Assembly: GCA_020744425.1 (NCBI GenBank)
Contig: JAGMUV010000003.1
Span: 4,690,685-4,754,684, forward strand
Reading direction: 5' to 3'
From: Dactylonectria macrodidyma
Taxonomy: Eukaryota > Ascomycota > Sordariomycetes > Hypocreales > Nectriaceae
DNA: 64,000 bases
Shown: positions 34,214 through 46,581 of the stretch, piece after piece
Layout of the letters: every line of letters begins with the position of its first letter
Numbering within the stretch: position 1 is the stretch's first letter
Notes under the pieces: model-generated
Database searches by the model: none
Seen by the model: the letters and a program-made list of their open reading frames with translations, nothing else
Told to the model about the DNA's origin: nothing
Translations under genes and position numbers: made by a program

Positions 34214-34487
34214 TAGTGGGATCAACGGTGCCGTAGGCTGTCGCCCAGGCCGTATACTGGTGATGAACTTCTCTTAGAGCGGAGGCAGCTCACGTTTGAA
34301 AGTCATACGAACCTCGGTATTACCGATGAATCCCTCTCCGAGTCCATGGAGCAAGTATCCATTGGCCCCAGGCCACCTGACCGAACAAGTTGGTGTCGAA
34401 AGGAGCGGGGGAAGGGCAACCAAGCAGATCAGTTCTGCATCTGCCGAACCTCTGGCGATCGAAACACCCTGCAGCCGCGATCAAGTA

Positions 34488-34742
34488 TCCCTTTGACTGT
34501 GGTAAGGCTGCACTTACGCTAGTAACAGGGATTCAAACCAACGAAAAGGAGAGTAAGACGGGGTACAAGAGGTCCCATCTATTTTATAAGGCGCTAGGAG
34601 TCACGACTGTTAGAGATCCACATTGAGATACACAACCCTCCGCATAGCCACCTAGCCTTTTTAAGTCAATCAGTGTACCGCTGATCTCCCAGGCCTCTAT
34701 GGGGACTATGGGTCAAGTGTAGTCTTACCACAGTCAAAGGGA
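34488..34742. mobile_element. MITE candidate 2, 255 bp with TA duplication
   Basis: Inverted arms 34486-34506 and 34724-34744 are identical over 21 bp (core CCCTTTGACTGTGGTAAG) and extend about 10 bp further with only G/A differences. Each end is bounded by TA. The transition-only divergence fits RIP. Confidence 0.55.
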
Positions 34743-35632
34743 TAAGGCACTACATAAGTTAAGACGCGGGGACATTGTCACAAGGCTAGTCTCGGAAATC
34801 TAACTAGATCGTAAGGTAATTAACTAGGAGGGTGAGGGTTTTTGCATTCGCAGCGAGGAAACTTGCCGCTAATGTCAGAACTCAGCTCTCCTCCTCCATT
34901 ATAGGTAAAGGGATCCAGTATAGATATGTATGCACTGGGGAAGGCGTATGTTTTCCTCCACATTCCAGACGGCTCTTCTTGCCTCCACTACTCACTCAAT
35001 GTTGCTTATGCCATAACCCGATTGGGTTTTCAAACGTCCCAAGCACATTCAAATACGATATCGCGTTCGTGTCCTTGCAGTGGCATGAGGGCCTGCGCTT
35101 TGTAGTAAGTCTTCCAATTGGCACTTTCTGAGCCTTCTGATCGAGATCTGGTCCAGTCAGTTAATAACAGCAGGATGCGAGACTAATTAGGCTTAGCGCA
35201 CTTTGCAGATCGCCCTCGTGATCTGTGCAGAGCCGCTGAATGGGTTAGATCAGTTTATCGGTCAAAGTTTGATTGGTGCCCATAACTAGAGTCCGCCACG
35301 AGCTTGAATAATTCTCGTAATGGGTTGCGTTTTGCCATGGATCTCCAAGCATCGGCAACGACGTTCCGGAGGTCGCCGCGGAGATGAGTTTTCGGTCAAC
35401 GGATCTCCGACGAGGAGGCAACCCTTAAGCTTGGTGATCAGACGGGGTCTTGGGTTTCCCCATTTCTTTCCTTCTAACACCAAAATACTTGATCTATCAG
35501 AATGCATAGACATCGGTGTAGTCACTGAAGCTAAACACCGACCAACTGTTGAATCATTACGATTAGAATCTCCTGCCTTGCTACACTCCTATCTGTCTCA
35601 GATACACCTCTCTCAGAGGAACTACCACTACG

Positions 35633-36796
35633 ATGGATCTCTCGAATCTTACACATGGGATATTCCCGCATATTCACAAACTCCTACCACCAAAGCGTTT
35701 GCGCAACCACGATTCCATTCAGCCTCTCGCGAGTGTAAAATGGCTCTTACAAACTCCTTTTGCCACGTTCATCGACGATGTCGAAGCTTTCACCGGCGCC
35801 CCCATTATTGGAGACATCGTACTACATATCAGAGAGTCCCATGAAGTGGAGAGCTTCAGTGTTGCATTGAACCTTCACCGTTACGACAAAAGACCTCTTC
35901 GCCCCAACTGTTCGGATTGTACGCATGACTATCTTGAACTCAAGCGATGGGTATTCATGGATAGCTCTGCGACCTTAGCTGATGGAAAACATTCATTCAC
36001 GTTCTCCGTACGTTTGAATAACAACGTCCCGTCATCATTGGACACGCCACTTGTCGCTTTCACATATGAATTGCGTGCTGAGCTGGTACTGGCAACCGGG
36101 GAATTGATGAAATGGGGAAAAAACTTTGATGTCAGACGTTCACTTTGCGAGCCCGGCCTCCCTCATGATTTCCCATTGAGTTTCCCGGAGCCCAGAACAG
36201 ATGCTTGCCTGTCTATGAAACGAGTCATCCACCCTGATGAAATAAGCAAAGTGAGATTACGCCTTTGCGTAATCAAGGCCCAGCCGGGAGGGGGCATTTG
36301 CGCATGGGAACTCACAAGCGTCAAATGGAGGCTCGAAGAATTGGTGGAGACTAAGCTGACCCTTTGCGTCAGACATATAGAGGATGAAGGAAACTTGCCC
36401 AACAGAGGAAGACAAACCACGACCCACATTCTGGGAAAGGGGCGCATGCGTAGCGGTTGGAGATCCGGCCAAGGCGAACAAGGGATTTTTGCGGCCCTGG
36501 AGTTTGAGTATGGCCCCATCTCAAAGATGGCCTTGAAACTCAAAACGACCTACGCATGCGACGAAACGATCAACAACACCCTGAAAGTTTCGCACGCCTT
36601 TGTCATCGAGATTTTACTTCAAACAGTGACCATGATGATTGATGAGTCTGTCAGTTCATCGGCATCTAACAGGACCAGGTTGATTAGAATACGTCGGCCT
36701 GTGATTCTCACGTGGCACCGAGAAGATCTTGAGAGTGTCGAAGAAACACTTCCTGCTTATACGGATATTCAAGTGGATCCCCCTGCATATGTGTAA
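35633..36796 (+). CDS. Alpha-arrestin-like (LDB19-type) adaptor
   Basis: Intronless, 387 aa. The N-terminal half contains beta-rich segments in arrestin order (GAPIIGDIVLHIRESHEVESFSVALNLHRY; then a C-x2-C pair, NCSDCTHDYLELKRWVFMD; HSFTFSVRLNNNVPSSLDTPLVAFTYELRAEL), as in fungal LDB19/ART1-type arrestin domains. The middle has IHPDEISKVRLRLCVIKAQ and IFAALEFEYGPISKMALKLKTTY. The extreme C terminus ends LPAYTDIQVDPPAYV, with a PPxY motif at 383-386, the docking site for WW domains of the Rsp5/Nedd4 ubiquitin ligase. So it probably targets plasma-membrane transporters for ubiquitination. It is shorter than yeast Art1. The start follows an A-rich leader. Confidence 0.75.
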   Translation: MDLSNLTHGIFPHIHKLLPPKRLRNHDSIQPLASVKWLLQTPFATFIDDVEAFTGAPIIGDIVLHIRESHEVESFSVALNLHRYDKRPLRPNCSDCTHDYLELKRWVFMDSSATLADGKHSFTFSVRLNNNVPSSLDTPLVAFTYELRAELVLATGELMKWGKNFDVRRSLCEPGLPHDFPLSFPEPRTDACLSMKRVIHPDEISKVRLRLCVIKAQPGGGICAWELTSVKWRLEELVETKLTLCVRHIEDEGNLPNRGRQTTTHILGKGRMRSGWRSGQGEQGIFAALEFEYGPISKMALKLKTTYACDETINNTLKVSHAFVIEILLQTVTMMIDESVSSSASNRTRLIRIRRPVILTWHREDLESVEETLPAYTDIQVDPPAYV

Positions 36797-39700
36797 GCGG
36801 AAGTTCGCAACAGAGAGGAACGAAAGAACTGAATACATATACCAATACTAGTACTTGAGCAGGCCAAATCCGGCAGCAGGATTGTCCCTTTCTCCCTTTT
36901 CATTTTTCGGCTTAAGTATTGTATTTTGTTTCCGGCATCACCGAAATAGTCAAGTTACGCCACGCAGACACGTGTGTCGGGTTGGGTTTCGTTACTGGTT
37001 TCACGGCGCGTTGCCTATATGAATTAATTGGCTAGGCCCCAATACTGGCCTACAGCCTTTAAGTAGTCCTTTCTTCAATCTTGTACTATTGTCCTAGTGT
37101 TATGCTCGGTTGACCGCTGAGGTAGAGTCTTTCCCCTGCCACGCCCCCCAATAAGTGGTATTTGTACAATGAAGGCGGCACGCCTAGCCGCCATGATGTG
37201 TTCCATACGCTCATCGACGTGCCACCCTTGGCATCGGGCAAGGCGTATGTGGATCTTCTAAGGTATTGATACTCCTGCGGGAGCGTAGCTCGGAGCCTTG
37301 CTTACAAAACTACAGCCCAAATGCCAAGGCCGTAGGCGCCGCCAATACTACGATGGAAGTTGCGATTTTACATGATAACAGCCTGCCTTGCCTTGGTCGA
37401 GTGGATGCATCATAACACGGGAAACGGTCTAACGTAAAATTTGCTAGATCCGCACCTCCGATACCAACATTGCAGACACTTGTCTAATCTTGCGATCCAA
37501 CAGTAGCGTTCCGGCGAAGTAACACCTAGAAGCCAGCATCACTCCCAATAGGATGGGTGTCAATACGCCATGAAACTCATCACCCAAGAGGAAGAGCAGG
37601 CGCACTATAGGGAGTTCGTAACGGGCAGCCTCATCGGCGGCGCCCCTGGTCTCGCCCCGGTATCCTTCCTTCCTGATCCTAACTGCTGAGGCCGTATGAC
37701 TAAGATGGTCCGATCTGCTGGTGGCAGAGATGTGGATACTACGTAATGAGCTGTGCTCCTCACAGACAAGACGTAACTTGGACCTTTTCAACATGACCTG
37801 TAACCTTTTCGTTTTTTATCACTGACACTGCCCTTGCGTCACCTCGTTGGGGACGTTTGGCACCATCGCCAACACCGAGCGGTACGGTACGAAGTTCCAG
37901 CGCTCCTAGAACCCTATGAATGACTACCGGGATATCAGCCAGCGTGCGGTGCAGACGATGCGCCAAAACGAGACAGCGTACCAGCGCTTCATGAGCTGGG
38001 GCCGCGAGAGTAGGAACAGAATCGTTCTCACGTCGTGACTGACCAGCATTGGCGTCTCGCTCGCCATGTTAAGCCGCACGTTTATGAGAATCTCGCAAAA
38101 GCTCGTGCAGGCCCGTGTATAAGCGCAGTTCCTAAAACTTGTGGTGTTGATAGTCTCAGCGTCGTTTAAGATGAACGACGCCAAGAATGGCAGCGGGCGG
38201 TGGGAGACGGTCAAGGTACTAGATCAGACGATCCGGAGCGTAAGCACCTAATTAAGAAGAAGATTCATAAGGAGGAGTACCAAGACCAGGACCTGTGGAA
38301 AGGTGAGTCTCTAGTTTGATGTACTGTATGAGGCGATGATTTGATGTTAACAGTTTCCGCTTAGACATATCAGTCTCTAGTAGAGGCAATCTACTAAAAT
38401 ATATGAGCGCCTTTAACTACCCCACTTCTAATCCACCTAAGTCCACCTAATCTACTGGAATTTTACTAGTGGAGTGGACAGTATCTACGAGTGGATCCAC
38501 TACGTGGATTGGGTGCAGTGGCTTTCAACCCTGGATGAACTCAACCAAACCAGCCTGCTTGAGTCGTACAGCCGCTATACTGTTACCTGCAGTCTCCCTT
38601 CTTCCTATGTTGAGCGGCCTGCTGTTTGCAACTTTATCTAGTACATTTATCTGGCTGCAGATTGTGACGACTGTGTCTAAAAAGTGGAAATTGGTAAGTT
38701 AGAAGTGGTATTTTGGGCGCCTGGTCACGGAACCACCCAGGGGCCCTTCCGCCGGATTGGCGCCGGTATACAAACGGCGTTATGATATTATGGCTCTCTG
38801 TTAGGCTTGAGGCAAACGCCACCTGTCTGAGCGGAAGCCATATAGTGGCTAGGAGTGTGACTCACCATGCCACATATCAGCGGCATATCCCGTACTGTAC
38901 TCAACAGTGCCAATTTAAGAGGCGGAACGCTGGCTGTGCTCCCACAGGGCTGAAAACCCTCCGGCCAGGGGCTAATACTGTAGAGGTAGGGAAGGAAGGG
39001 GGGGCAAATGTGCCTCAGTTGATGTTAATGCCTCACCATCACTAGGTTATACATACATACATACAAACCAAGACGAGAGCAAAAGATCGGCGTATCATTT
39101 GCCAACCTACGTGGGACGCCCTTTTAGAGCCGAGCGGCTTTGTTAACTCGAAAGTGACTTATGCTGAGCGCAACATATTCTGGACGGAGCCAAGGACCGT
39201 TTTACGAATAGGAGACACACCGACGGCGCAGTAATGACAGCGGGGTACGATTCTTTGTGTGCAAGTCATTATATCACACATCCCTCTAGGCTGCTCGCCC
39301 GGACCAAAAGGTACTCTACCAACTGCCCTGCTCCCTTGGCAACTGCGTACTCTCCACCTGGTCACTTATGCTCAAATTCAAAGAGCGACACGAGGTTGCC
39401 CCCTCAAACCTGACCGTCTCCACATCTTCGACAATGCCTTTCTGACTCCCAATTTCATCAGCGTCATTGGAATACTTCCCCGTGGCAGTATTAACGCTCG
39501 GTTCATTGTGGCTGACAGACTGGAGCACATAACCACCACCGTCATTGGTGCGGCGTGGCCAACCGCGAGAGCTGATCTTAGTTGTTGACCGAGAAGTTCT
39601 CTCAAGAACACCTGGAAGGAATCTCTGAATAAGTGTCTTAAATGTGCACGTGCAAGATAAGACGAGGGCGACATGGATTTCTACAGATGACCAGTTTAAT

Positions 39701-39872
39701 GATTGAACCTAATATTGCAGTTAGAGCCAGGCAATGGGGTGAAGATATATCAATGGGGGCGCACAGTAGTCCCTAGGTAACTGTCAGTAGTCATTCAAAG
39801 GCAGATTGAAGTTTCCTTACACGTATTATCTCCGCGGTCTAGATTCACGATCAGCAACTAAGTTTGGGAAGA
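36797..39872. other. Gene-poor region, nothing firmly identified
   Basis: Several short ORFs but no recognisable family. The stretch 37900-38290 on the plus strand has protein-like pieces (NDYRDISQRAVQTMRQNETAYQRF; RKHLIKKKIHKEEYQDQDLW) broken by stops, perhaps an old pseudogene. An imperfect inverted repeat lies around 38405-38435 and 38692-38722. Confidence 0.35.
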
Positions 39873-40849
39873 CTAGGGAAGAGGCTTACAATTCGGCGCA
39901 TATAACAAACGCACAAGAGATACCAGGCGGAAAACACTTGCAACTAGAACACTTTTTACCGTTAGGACCCATGGCAAATCACTTTCTGACTTGGCCGAGA
40001 AGACACTTACAGGAAACCCAGCGCAAATGCCAATACCAATCCTATCCGCTGCCTTTTGGGTACTGTCGAATGGTCAATATTATATTCGCTACCAACATCT
40101 ATCTACGTACGATTTAGATGCCAGAGGATCTGTAGCGGCATGACGTAGATGGCAATGTCAAAGATAATATTTGCGGTCGTGCTAAACATGTAAAATGCGT
40201 TTATATCGATGCAGTGGCCTGGGATATCTGGTTTCCAGAATTTCTTGAAAGGCAAACATAACAACATGGGCACCACTGAAGTGGCAATGCCAAAGGCAAT
40301 GACCAGGACCATGGAGGCGTATAAAACCAGCTGGTAAGTCTTATGAGGGGCGATGCGCAGGTAAAGGCTGAGGTAGGATAGCTTAATAAACATTTGACAG
40401 AGTCCGTAAATTAACTGCTCACTTGTTAGTGCTAATTCTCGAAGTACAGAGCGATTGTGGTTAACTCACGCCTGTCGACAACATGACCTGAGTGTATGTT
40501 GGCACATTAACGGGTTCTAAGTGTTCAATATGGAGCCCCTCGCCATATCTTGTGGCTGGTTTACATTAGCAAAGACAGAGGCGAAGTTATAAAAGCTGAA
40601 ATGACTCACAGAGCATATAAAGTGTCGAGAGTGCCAGGCCAAAAAGAAATGCGATCGCAATGAGAACTGTATTATTATCACTATGCCGTACCATTTGGAA
40701 GCACCGTTACAGGAAGAGCACCAACCGTCATCGGTTCCAAAATTCTTCACGATCAAGGCCCGGGTGGAAAATCTTGCAGTCATAGCGAGGATTGAAAGAA
40801 GCATTAATGCGATATTTATCCCGATGATGGAAGGTCGTAGGTCCTCCAT
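39873..40849 (-). CDS. Rhodopsin-like fungal integral membrane protein, C-terminally truncated
   Basis: Pieced from six small exons with consistent phases: 40726-40849, 40610-40666, 40470-40555, 40111-40414, 40011-40062 and 39873-39936. The product (228 aa) reads IIGINIALMLLSILAMTARF, FGTDDVLIAIAFLFGLALSTLYM, TRYGEGLHIEHLEP, LIYGLCQMFIKLSYLSLYLRIAP, a TM with CLPFKKFW, FYMFSTTANIIFDIAIYVMPLQILWHL, and LPKRQRIGLVLAFALGFL, which is the SAT4/PTH11-like rhodopsin-domain pattern (PF20684). Six TM segments are recovered; the seventh and the cytosolic tail (family usually 350-400 aa) are missing, since every further splice I tried soon meets a stop. It may be a recent pseudogene or have undetected 3' exons. 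Plasma membrane location expected. Confidence 0.7.
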
Positions 40850-43800
40850 GGTCGCGAATGCTTAATGTAGGGCGTCGGGAAATAATGGACGGAGAGTTGG
40901 AGAGAATTTGAGAGCTAATACCACTCGTATATATCTTGTCTAAGATGCGTCTGGCCATATTGGTTCGGAGTGTGAGCCTGGGATCAAAGTCCATCAATCC
41001 TTCTTGACTGACTCGACGTGGCGTTTGCTTACACAGCCACTGTATCAACGCGTTAGATTGAACTGGGAAATCTGCTATGTTCTTCAAACATGGAGACGAG
41101 TTCAGAGAGCACTGTGCGCCTACGTGCTGGCGCTATACGCCATGGTATAACTTCACAACCACATAAAGATAAGTTATTTGACCTGTGCATTATGCCCAGA
41201 ACTTGCCAGATTTGTGCAATAACGTGGCTCCGTGGCGTCTGATGCCGACAAGACTTCTATTCCCCGCTGTCATGAGAGATTGCATGTGCTCGGGACCGAC
41301 CAATGAATAAGAAGGCGGGGAGGGGGCCATACGTTCCGCGAATATTGTCACCAACATGGAGCAGCATGTGATATGTGATGTGGCTGGTTTAGTGTTATAT
41401 GCGATTGCACACGAAGGTTACACGGCTGCATCCCGCTACGAGACATGCTTCTCCTACCTTAGAGAGGGCGGGCCGGGGTGGCATAATACGATCTGTCACA
41501 AGCACATGGATGTGAGGGGGAAATGAGAGGATTCTTTTTGAGTTTTTACTACGGAGTAGAGCCTGGATATAGATGTCGGTAGTGCAAGCCACATGACACC
41601 AAAACGAAAGATGTGACCACCCACAGGCGAGGAACGCTGCTTTTTAAATCTTTGTCTGAGTCGGATCACTCGCGCCCTTGTGCGGCACTTTCCACCCAGA
41701 TTCCCAGCTTGGGTGGTTGGGTGTAAGGGGGCGAGCCCTGATTTGATCAACAGCAATGTAGCCGTGTATGGTGTGTCTAAGGCTAGAGAGAAGAGGAGAG
41801 CGGACTTGGGGCTCGCGGCGAGGTCTGAGTGAAATGCCTGCTAGTATCCCACTTGTTGGGGGATGCTTTCCTGCTTTGCCAGCCACATTCTTTTTTTTCT
41901 TGCGCTTTACTAGTCCGCGGAAGTTCTGGAGACCCGATCGTGCCTAGCTGGTTCTGAAACTCGTTCAGCAGCCTGCAGCAGCCTGACTTATGGCAGTTGA
42001 CCTAGCCCAAAAATCGGCGACGAGTTCAGTAGTGGGCTCATTTCGCGAGGATCCCGGATGTCAGACCCGCGTTCAAGCGGCGTCCCGATTTACGCCTGTA
42101 ATGTAAGGCAACAAGCGACATTGGTCAACCCATTTCGGACACAGCCTTCGATGCCCTTAGTTAGGGAGTCAACCAATACACACGTAACCGTATGACGCAC
42201 TTAAGTTCAACAGCAAGCTTGTTTTGGCCCCACACGAATTTGACGTCACAACGTCGCGTGTAATGTCAGATCCTCACTGGCGATATTAATCGGTTGGGCT
42301 AAACGAGGCACCAAATTTCGTCCCTTTCCCCAACCTCGGAGCCTCGTCAACTTTTACGTAGGACCGGCCGTCAGTAGCACATATCCACACATTGTATGAC
42401 CCTACTCGAATTATAGCCGATTCCTCCGCTCTTGCAGCGTCTAGTGCGTTAAGCCTACTGCTGTTACTTCTCGATGCTCCATGTCCCCTGCAATCATAGA
42501 GTTCCTTCTTCAGTTCTTAACAGGCCTGTAGGTAAACCAAATCCGTCGACAGTTCCTCTTGTCATGGCACTGAAACAGGCGGGTTTTTGTGACAGGGTGC
42601 AGGAATGGGCGGGTTGGAGAGGCATGTGGATATTGTCGACTGCAATGGGGTACTGGCGAATAGCGATAATCTACAGTAGCTTAAAGAAGGCAAAGGGCAA
42701 GGAAAGCACAGCCACAGCCACAAGCACAGCAGCGAGTACGACAGCGAGCGGCGCCGAAATTGACAGGACCACAGCTCAAAAGAAGATCAACAAGACCAAG
42801 ACCAAGAAGAAGCAAAATCAGTCAGCTAAGGAACTACCGAAGATCCGTCAAGGGCCCGAGGCTAGCAAGTTAAGCTTAAGGAAGAAGGCTATGGCCCAAG
42901 ACAAGAGGAGCATCATTTCGCTAATGTTCGGTCCTGCGTCACCAGTTCTGGGATCCTGGATGATGTCTTTCTACACGCCTGAGCGGACCACTTGTTGTTA
43001 CATCGCCAACTTTAGATCTTGGCAGTCTCGCATCCCGAGAGAGATTATGAACAGCGCTCCGTCCCAGGGCAAGGAAACGGGACCTATTATGTGCACTGAT
43101 GCTGGTGAAGTAGCAACGCCCTGCAGAGTTCGTGGTAGCTGGATGTCAATGGCGCATTTGCAACAAGGGGCTATCTCGGCATGCGCAGAGTCTGATTGCA
43201 AAGGGCCTGAGAACTCCCTCTCGGTTACGTAACAATATGTGGATGACCCCTTCAACTGTGAGGATATGGCATTGAACTTTGTCGCTTCAATGATCACACG
43301 GCATCGGCAGAAAACCAGAACATAAAGAGGCTCGAAGCAAATGTCTGAATTATTTCGCGGAGGCCTTTACTTGGATGCCTTTGGTGAATTCGACGGGACG
43401 CTTGGAACGTGATTTTAAGCTTAATGTATGGTATATATATCTTTCGGATCTTATAACCTTAGTGCAATGTGGGAGATTGCTTCGTAATAAACTTAATTTT
43501 AGTTGTTTGTATTACAGCACTGAGGTCAAAGTTTTATAGACTCCTCGGAATCTTACAAATTATTGTATTGGAAGGAGGAAAAGACACCCAACCCAGAATT
43601 GCAAGCACTCGTACTTGAAGAACTGGGCCACTCGAAGAGGGAAACAAGCAAGGCGAACCACATCCGGTCCAAGGCAAGATAGAGAAAATAAAGTTAATCT
43701 GCTTGACTAAATAGATGGGAAAGAACTGCCATACACACAGCGTCGCCTAGTATGCCTCGTTTATGCGTGGACAGAATCCATGTCACAGCCGGTCTCAATC

Positions 43801-45528
43801 TCAAGTCTGGTCAAACGGGGAATAGGGGTACTATGCCAACTACTGCACTGACAGATCGGGATGACGAAAGACTCTTAATTTCTCCATCTAATAAAGCTAC
43901 ATAACTAAGTCATTTATGCCCGTAGCTATGGTATTATTGCTAGTGCAGCTACTATCAGCACATTCCACAGACATCAGTTTCATGGAGTTGTTGTTAGGGA
44001 ACACGTTCGTTAGTCTCGATATTGAAGTTCCACCTGTTCCTATTCAGCAGTGTTACTACTGTGGTGCCCGGCTCCCATGGAATGCGCCTGCCCTCACAGT
44101 AGCATGGGTTATTCAGAAGTCCCAGCTCAGACAGATCTTATATGCCTTGCCATACCCACCTCAGCAGCCGCTGCATTCGTAAAACTCCCGCAGCACGAAC
44201 TTATTCATTTGGAATATATACTGTGGTGAAGTTTTCCCGCAGAGCGTGCGCCTTGTCGTGTTAGTACCTCCGTTCCGCTTTGAATGAATTCCTTTCGTCC
44301 CACGGAGTGGTTGCACAGGGAAGGAGAATCGATCTCTCCTGTACCGGGCGAAACTGGTGGAAACCTCCACAGAAAATGGGTACAAAAGTTATCACAAGTA
44401 CATATTCTCTTATCGCTTCTGGTTAAACTAAATATATTGGGGGCTAAGCCTAAGTACAACAATGCTGTTTAGGGCCATGTGCGATCTGGAAGGTCATGAT
44501 GATGCCCTGCAGTTCGCCTTCCCGGCATTGACAATTTTCTTCTTGCATCTTATCTAGTTTCACTATTAGTTATAATTAGAAGCATTCATAACCAGCATTG
44601 CGATGTTACTGCACGGAATCGTTTCTATGTATTAATTACCTTGGGGGCGGCGTTGAGTTGAGCTCTCATTGCGGACGTGAACATCAACTGCGACGCGCAG
44701 GTCTGGCCTTTTAGGGTACCATTGGTATTTCTAATGCTACTTCACGATGCCGTCAACGGACCCTTACAGAACGCGAGGAAAGGGTGAGAGGAGTGGTTCA
44801 ACTGTTGCGTCAGTCTTGATGCATAGAGCCCGCCATCTGCTATCGTTCTTGATGTTATGGACATGCAGATATCGTTGGTGGACTTGGTCATCGGAAACAA
44901 CACTTTCTCGCCACTCTTCCTCCACTGCCACACAGGCAATGGATGCAAGGCCTCTTACTACCACAGTCGTTACCGCTTCGCTATGCCAGCAAAGAAGACC
45001 GCCGCGTCATCCGGTTTCGAAGTATACATGTCGAAGTTTGCAGGACTGTCTGGCGTATACCCTGAGGACATGTTCTGCGACATCTAGTAAATATCAATTA
45101 AATTTAAATAAAAAACCAAAACGCACTAATATAACATAAGGCAACCATGAATTAACTTCTAAAGTAAGTAGTAATTAGCTACTTCCTAACTAGTAGAGAT
45201 TTAATAGATTTATAGCTTAGTAAGAATACTAACTTTAAGTATAAAATTCTAATTATATATGCATTTTTTTTAATTTACAATATTTATAAAGCTATATATC
45301 TTATTATAATCTTAAGTTTTAATATTTATTAAATAATAAAAGAGGTATATATTAACTAATGATCTAAGAATGAACTTTGAAACCCTATTTGATTACATCA
45401 CGTCCTCGTGGTTTGTGTGTACAAACATAAGCCGAAACTCAGGGCGCAAAAATCTCTATTCTGTGGCTAGACTCAGGAACTGAGCCCGCGATTATAAGGC
45501 TGATCAGCCACTAATCGATAATTAATAC
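40850..45528. other. 4.7-kb gene-poor stretch
   Basis: No supported gene. The longest ORF (42474-43232, 252 aa) is low-complexity (Ala/Thr/Ser then Lys/Thr runs) and resembles nothing I know. An AT-rich block lies at about 45090-45360. Short ORFs elsewhere look random. Confidence 0.4.
45090..45360. repeat. AT-rich block, probable eroded repeat
   Basis: Sharp drop in GC content with A/T runs, like the other RIP-type blocks, but without a recognisable core or terminal repeats. Confidence 0.4.
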
Positions 45529-46581
45529 CTATCTAAAGGTGACCGTGCCGCCTTGAGCCTGAGCCCTTGTATAGCTGACACCATGGACTTTCAATCTTTG
45601 CGCGTTGAGAAGGGTAATGGTACCGCCCTGGTTAGAGAGCGGAGCACGTGGCATTTCAACTATTGCGGTGCCATTGGCAGCAATATGCAGGCCGGATGGT
45701 AGCTCCTGAACCTCTCCAATCTTGTTGCGAATCCTCCACTCGCTGAGGTCCACCTCCTGACTTGTGCGGTTGGTCAGCGTGACAGTCTCCGGAGCGGTTC
45801 CCAGTTGGTTATCTGGCCCTGGTGGGTTGACTAAGGCCTGGGTAATAAACACCGGCGAGTCGGCGAGGTCATCTTGGACCCGGTCCCTGTCTTCAAGCTC
45901 GGGTGCCAAAAAGTTCGCCCACGTTCTATATCCGACCCTTGGCAGTGGCTGACCGGCATCGTTGGGGCCATCCTCGGTATGGATAGCTTGGGATGCAAAG
46001 CCAATAAAGACTGCCTCCCAATGGTCCTCGAACTCGAAAATAAGGGCGCCGTCCTGGAAGACTCCGTTGTCCCTCGCCCACCGTTGCGAGTTCCCCTGGT
46101 TCATGTGTACGTTATGTATACCCTTACCGTTGCTGAAGTGGGAGCCATAGATGTACACCGTGGCGTCAGCCGAGATCGCCCGGTCGAGAATGGGTTTCAG
46201 CTGATCAAGGATGTCGTTGTCTTGGCCGTCAACATCATGCGGAAGGATGCGGCCGTCGCCCCGGCGGAAGAGGTTGCTACGGATGAAGTCCAGTGCAAGC
46301 CCCCCAGATCCCTGCTCTGATGTGCCAGCAAGGAGTTGGAAGCCGTCGTTGAGCGCTGCGAGCTTGTCGGTAATGGCATGAGCGAAGTGAGAGAGCGTCC
46401 AGAATGCGAGGCGGGACTCCTGGCGATTGCCAGACTTGATGTTGATAGCAGCGCGACCATCTCTGGCCTCGCCGTCGGCAAAGTAGAGCGAGAGATGTGG
46501 CGAGTCCGGATCTTCATGCCTATCCTCGTAGGTGTAGCGGACGGGCTTTGCCCTCCAGACACCATAGCTTTCAACGACCAT
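45529..46581 (-). CDS. YukJ-like (DUF2278) protein with C-terminal lamin-tail domain
   Basis: Intronless, 350 aa. Residues 1-215 match DUF2278/YukJ: YGVWRAKPVRYTYEDRHEDPDSPHLSLYF, AAINIKSG, GGLALDFIRSNLFRRGDGRILPHDVDGQDNDI, HNVHMNQGN, DNGVFQDGALIFEFEDHWEAVFIGFASQAIHTED. Several invariant-looking His/Asp residues (HD in LPHDVDG, H in NVHMNQ) suggest a nuclease- or hydrolase-like pocket, but no activity is established for the family. Residues about 262-350 (ETVTLTNRTSQEVDLSEWRIRNKIG, LSNQGGTITLLNAQRLKVHGVSYTR) are a lamin-tail (LTD) Ig-like domain, as in bacterial DUF2278 proteins. The single exon and bacterial-style domain pair make horizontal acquisition plausible. It stands alone in gene-poor DNA. 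Confidence 0.85.
   Translation of the reverse strand: MVVESYGVWRAKPVRYTYEDRHEDPDSPHLSLYFADGEARDGRAAINIKSGNRQESRLAFWTLSHFAHAITDKLAALNDGFQLLAGTSEQGSGGLALDFIRSNLFRRGDGRILPHDVDGQDNDILDQLKPILDRAISADATVYIYGSHFSNGKGIHNVHMNQGNSQRWARDNGVFQDGALIFEFEDHWEAVFIGFASQAIHTEDGPNDAGQPLPRVGYRTWANFLAPELEDRDRVQDDLADSPVFITQALVNPPGPDNQLGTAPETVTLTNRTSQEVDLSEWRIRNKIGEVQELPSGLHIAANGTAIVEMPRAPLSNQGGTITLLNAQRLKVHGVSYTRAQAQGGTVTFR

Larger units (their letters stand above)
33716..35632. other. Intergenic region with two MITE candidates
   Basis: No gene supported; see the elements at 34070-34213 and 34488-34742. The region 34800-35600 has only short ORFs and the probable promoter of the arrestin-like gene. Confidence 0.5.

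Noticed and set aside
37444..38290. Possible old pseudogene
   Set aside because: Protein-like snippets occur on both strands in several frames, so no consistent gene could be drawn.
38405..38722. Imperfect inverted repeat sharing CCACTTCTAA
   Set aside because: Arms need gaps to align and no target duplication is visible; too weak for a transposon call.
42474..43232. 252-aa plus-strand ORF
   Set aside because: Long, but dominated by low-complexity Ala/Thr/Ser and Lys/Thr runs with no conserved motif; cannot be told from chance.
43916..44182. 88-aa ORF with hydrophobic N terminus
   Set aside because: Single weak hydrophobic stretch, otherwise featureless; expected by chance in this length of DNA.
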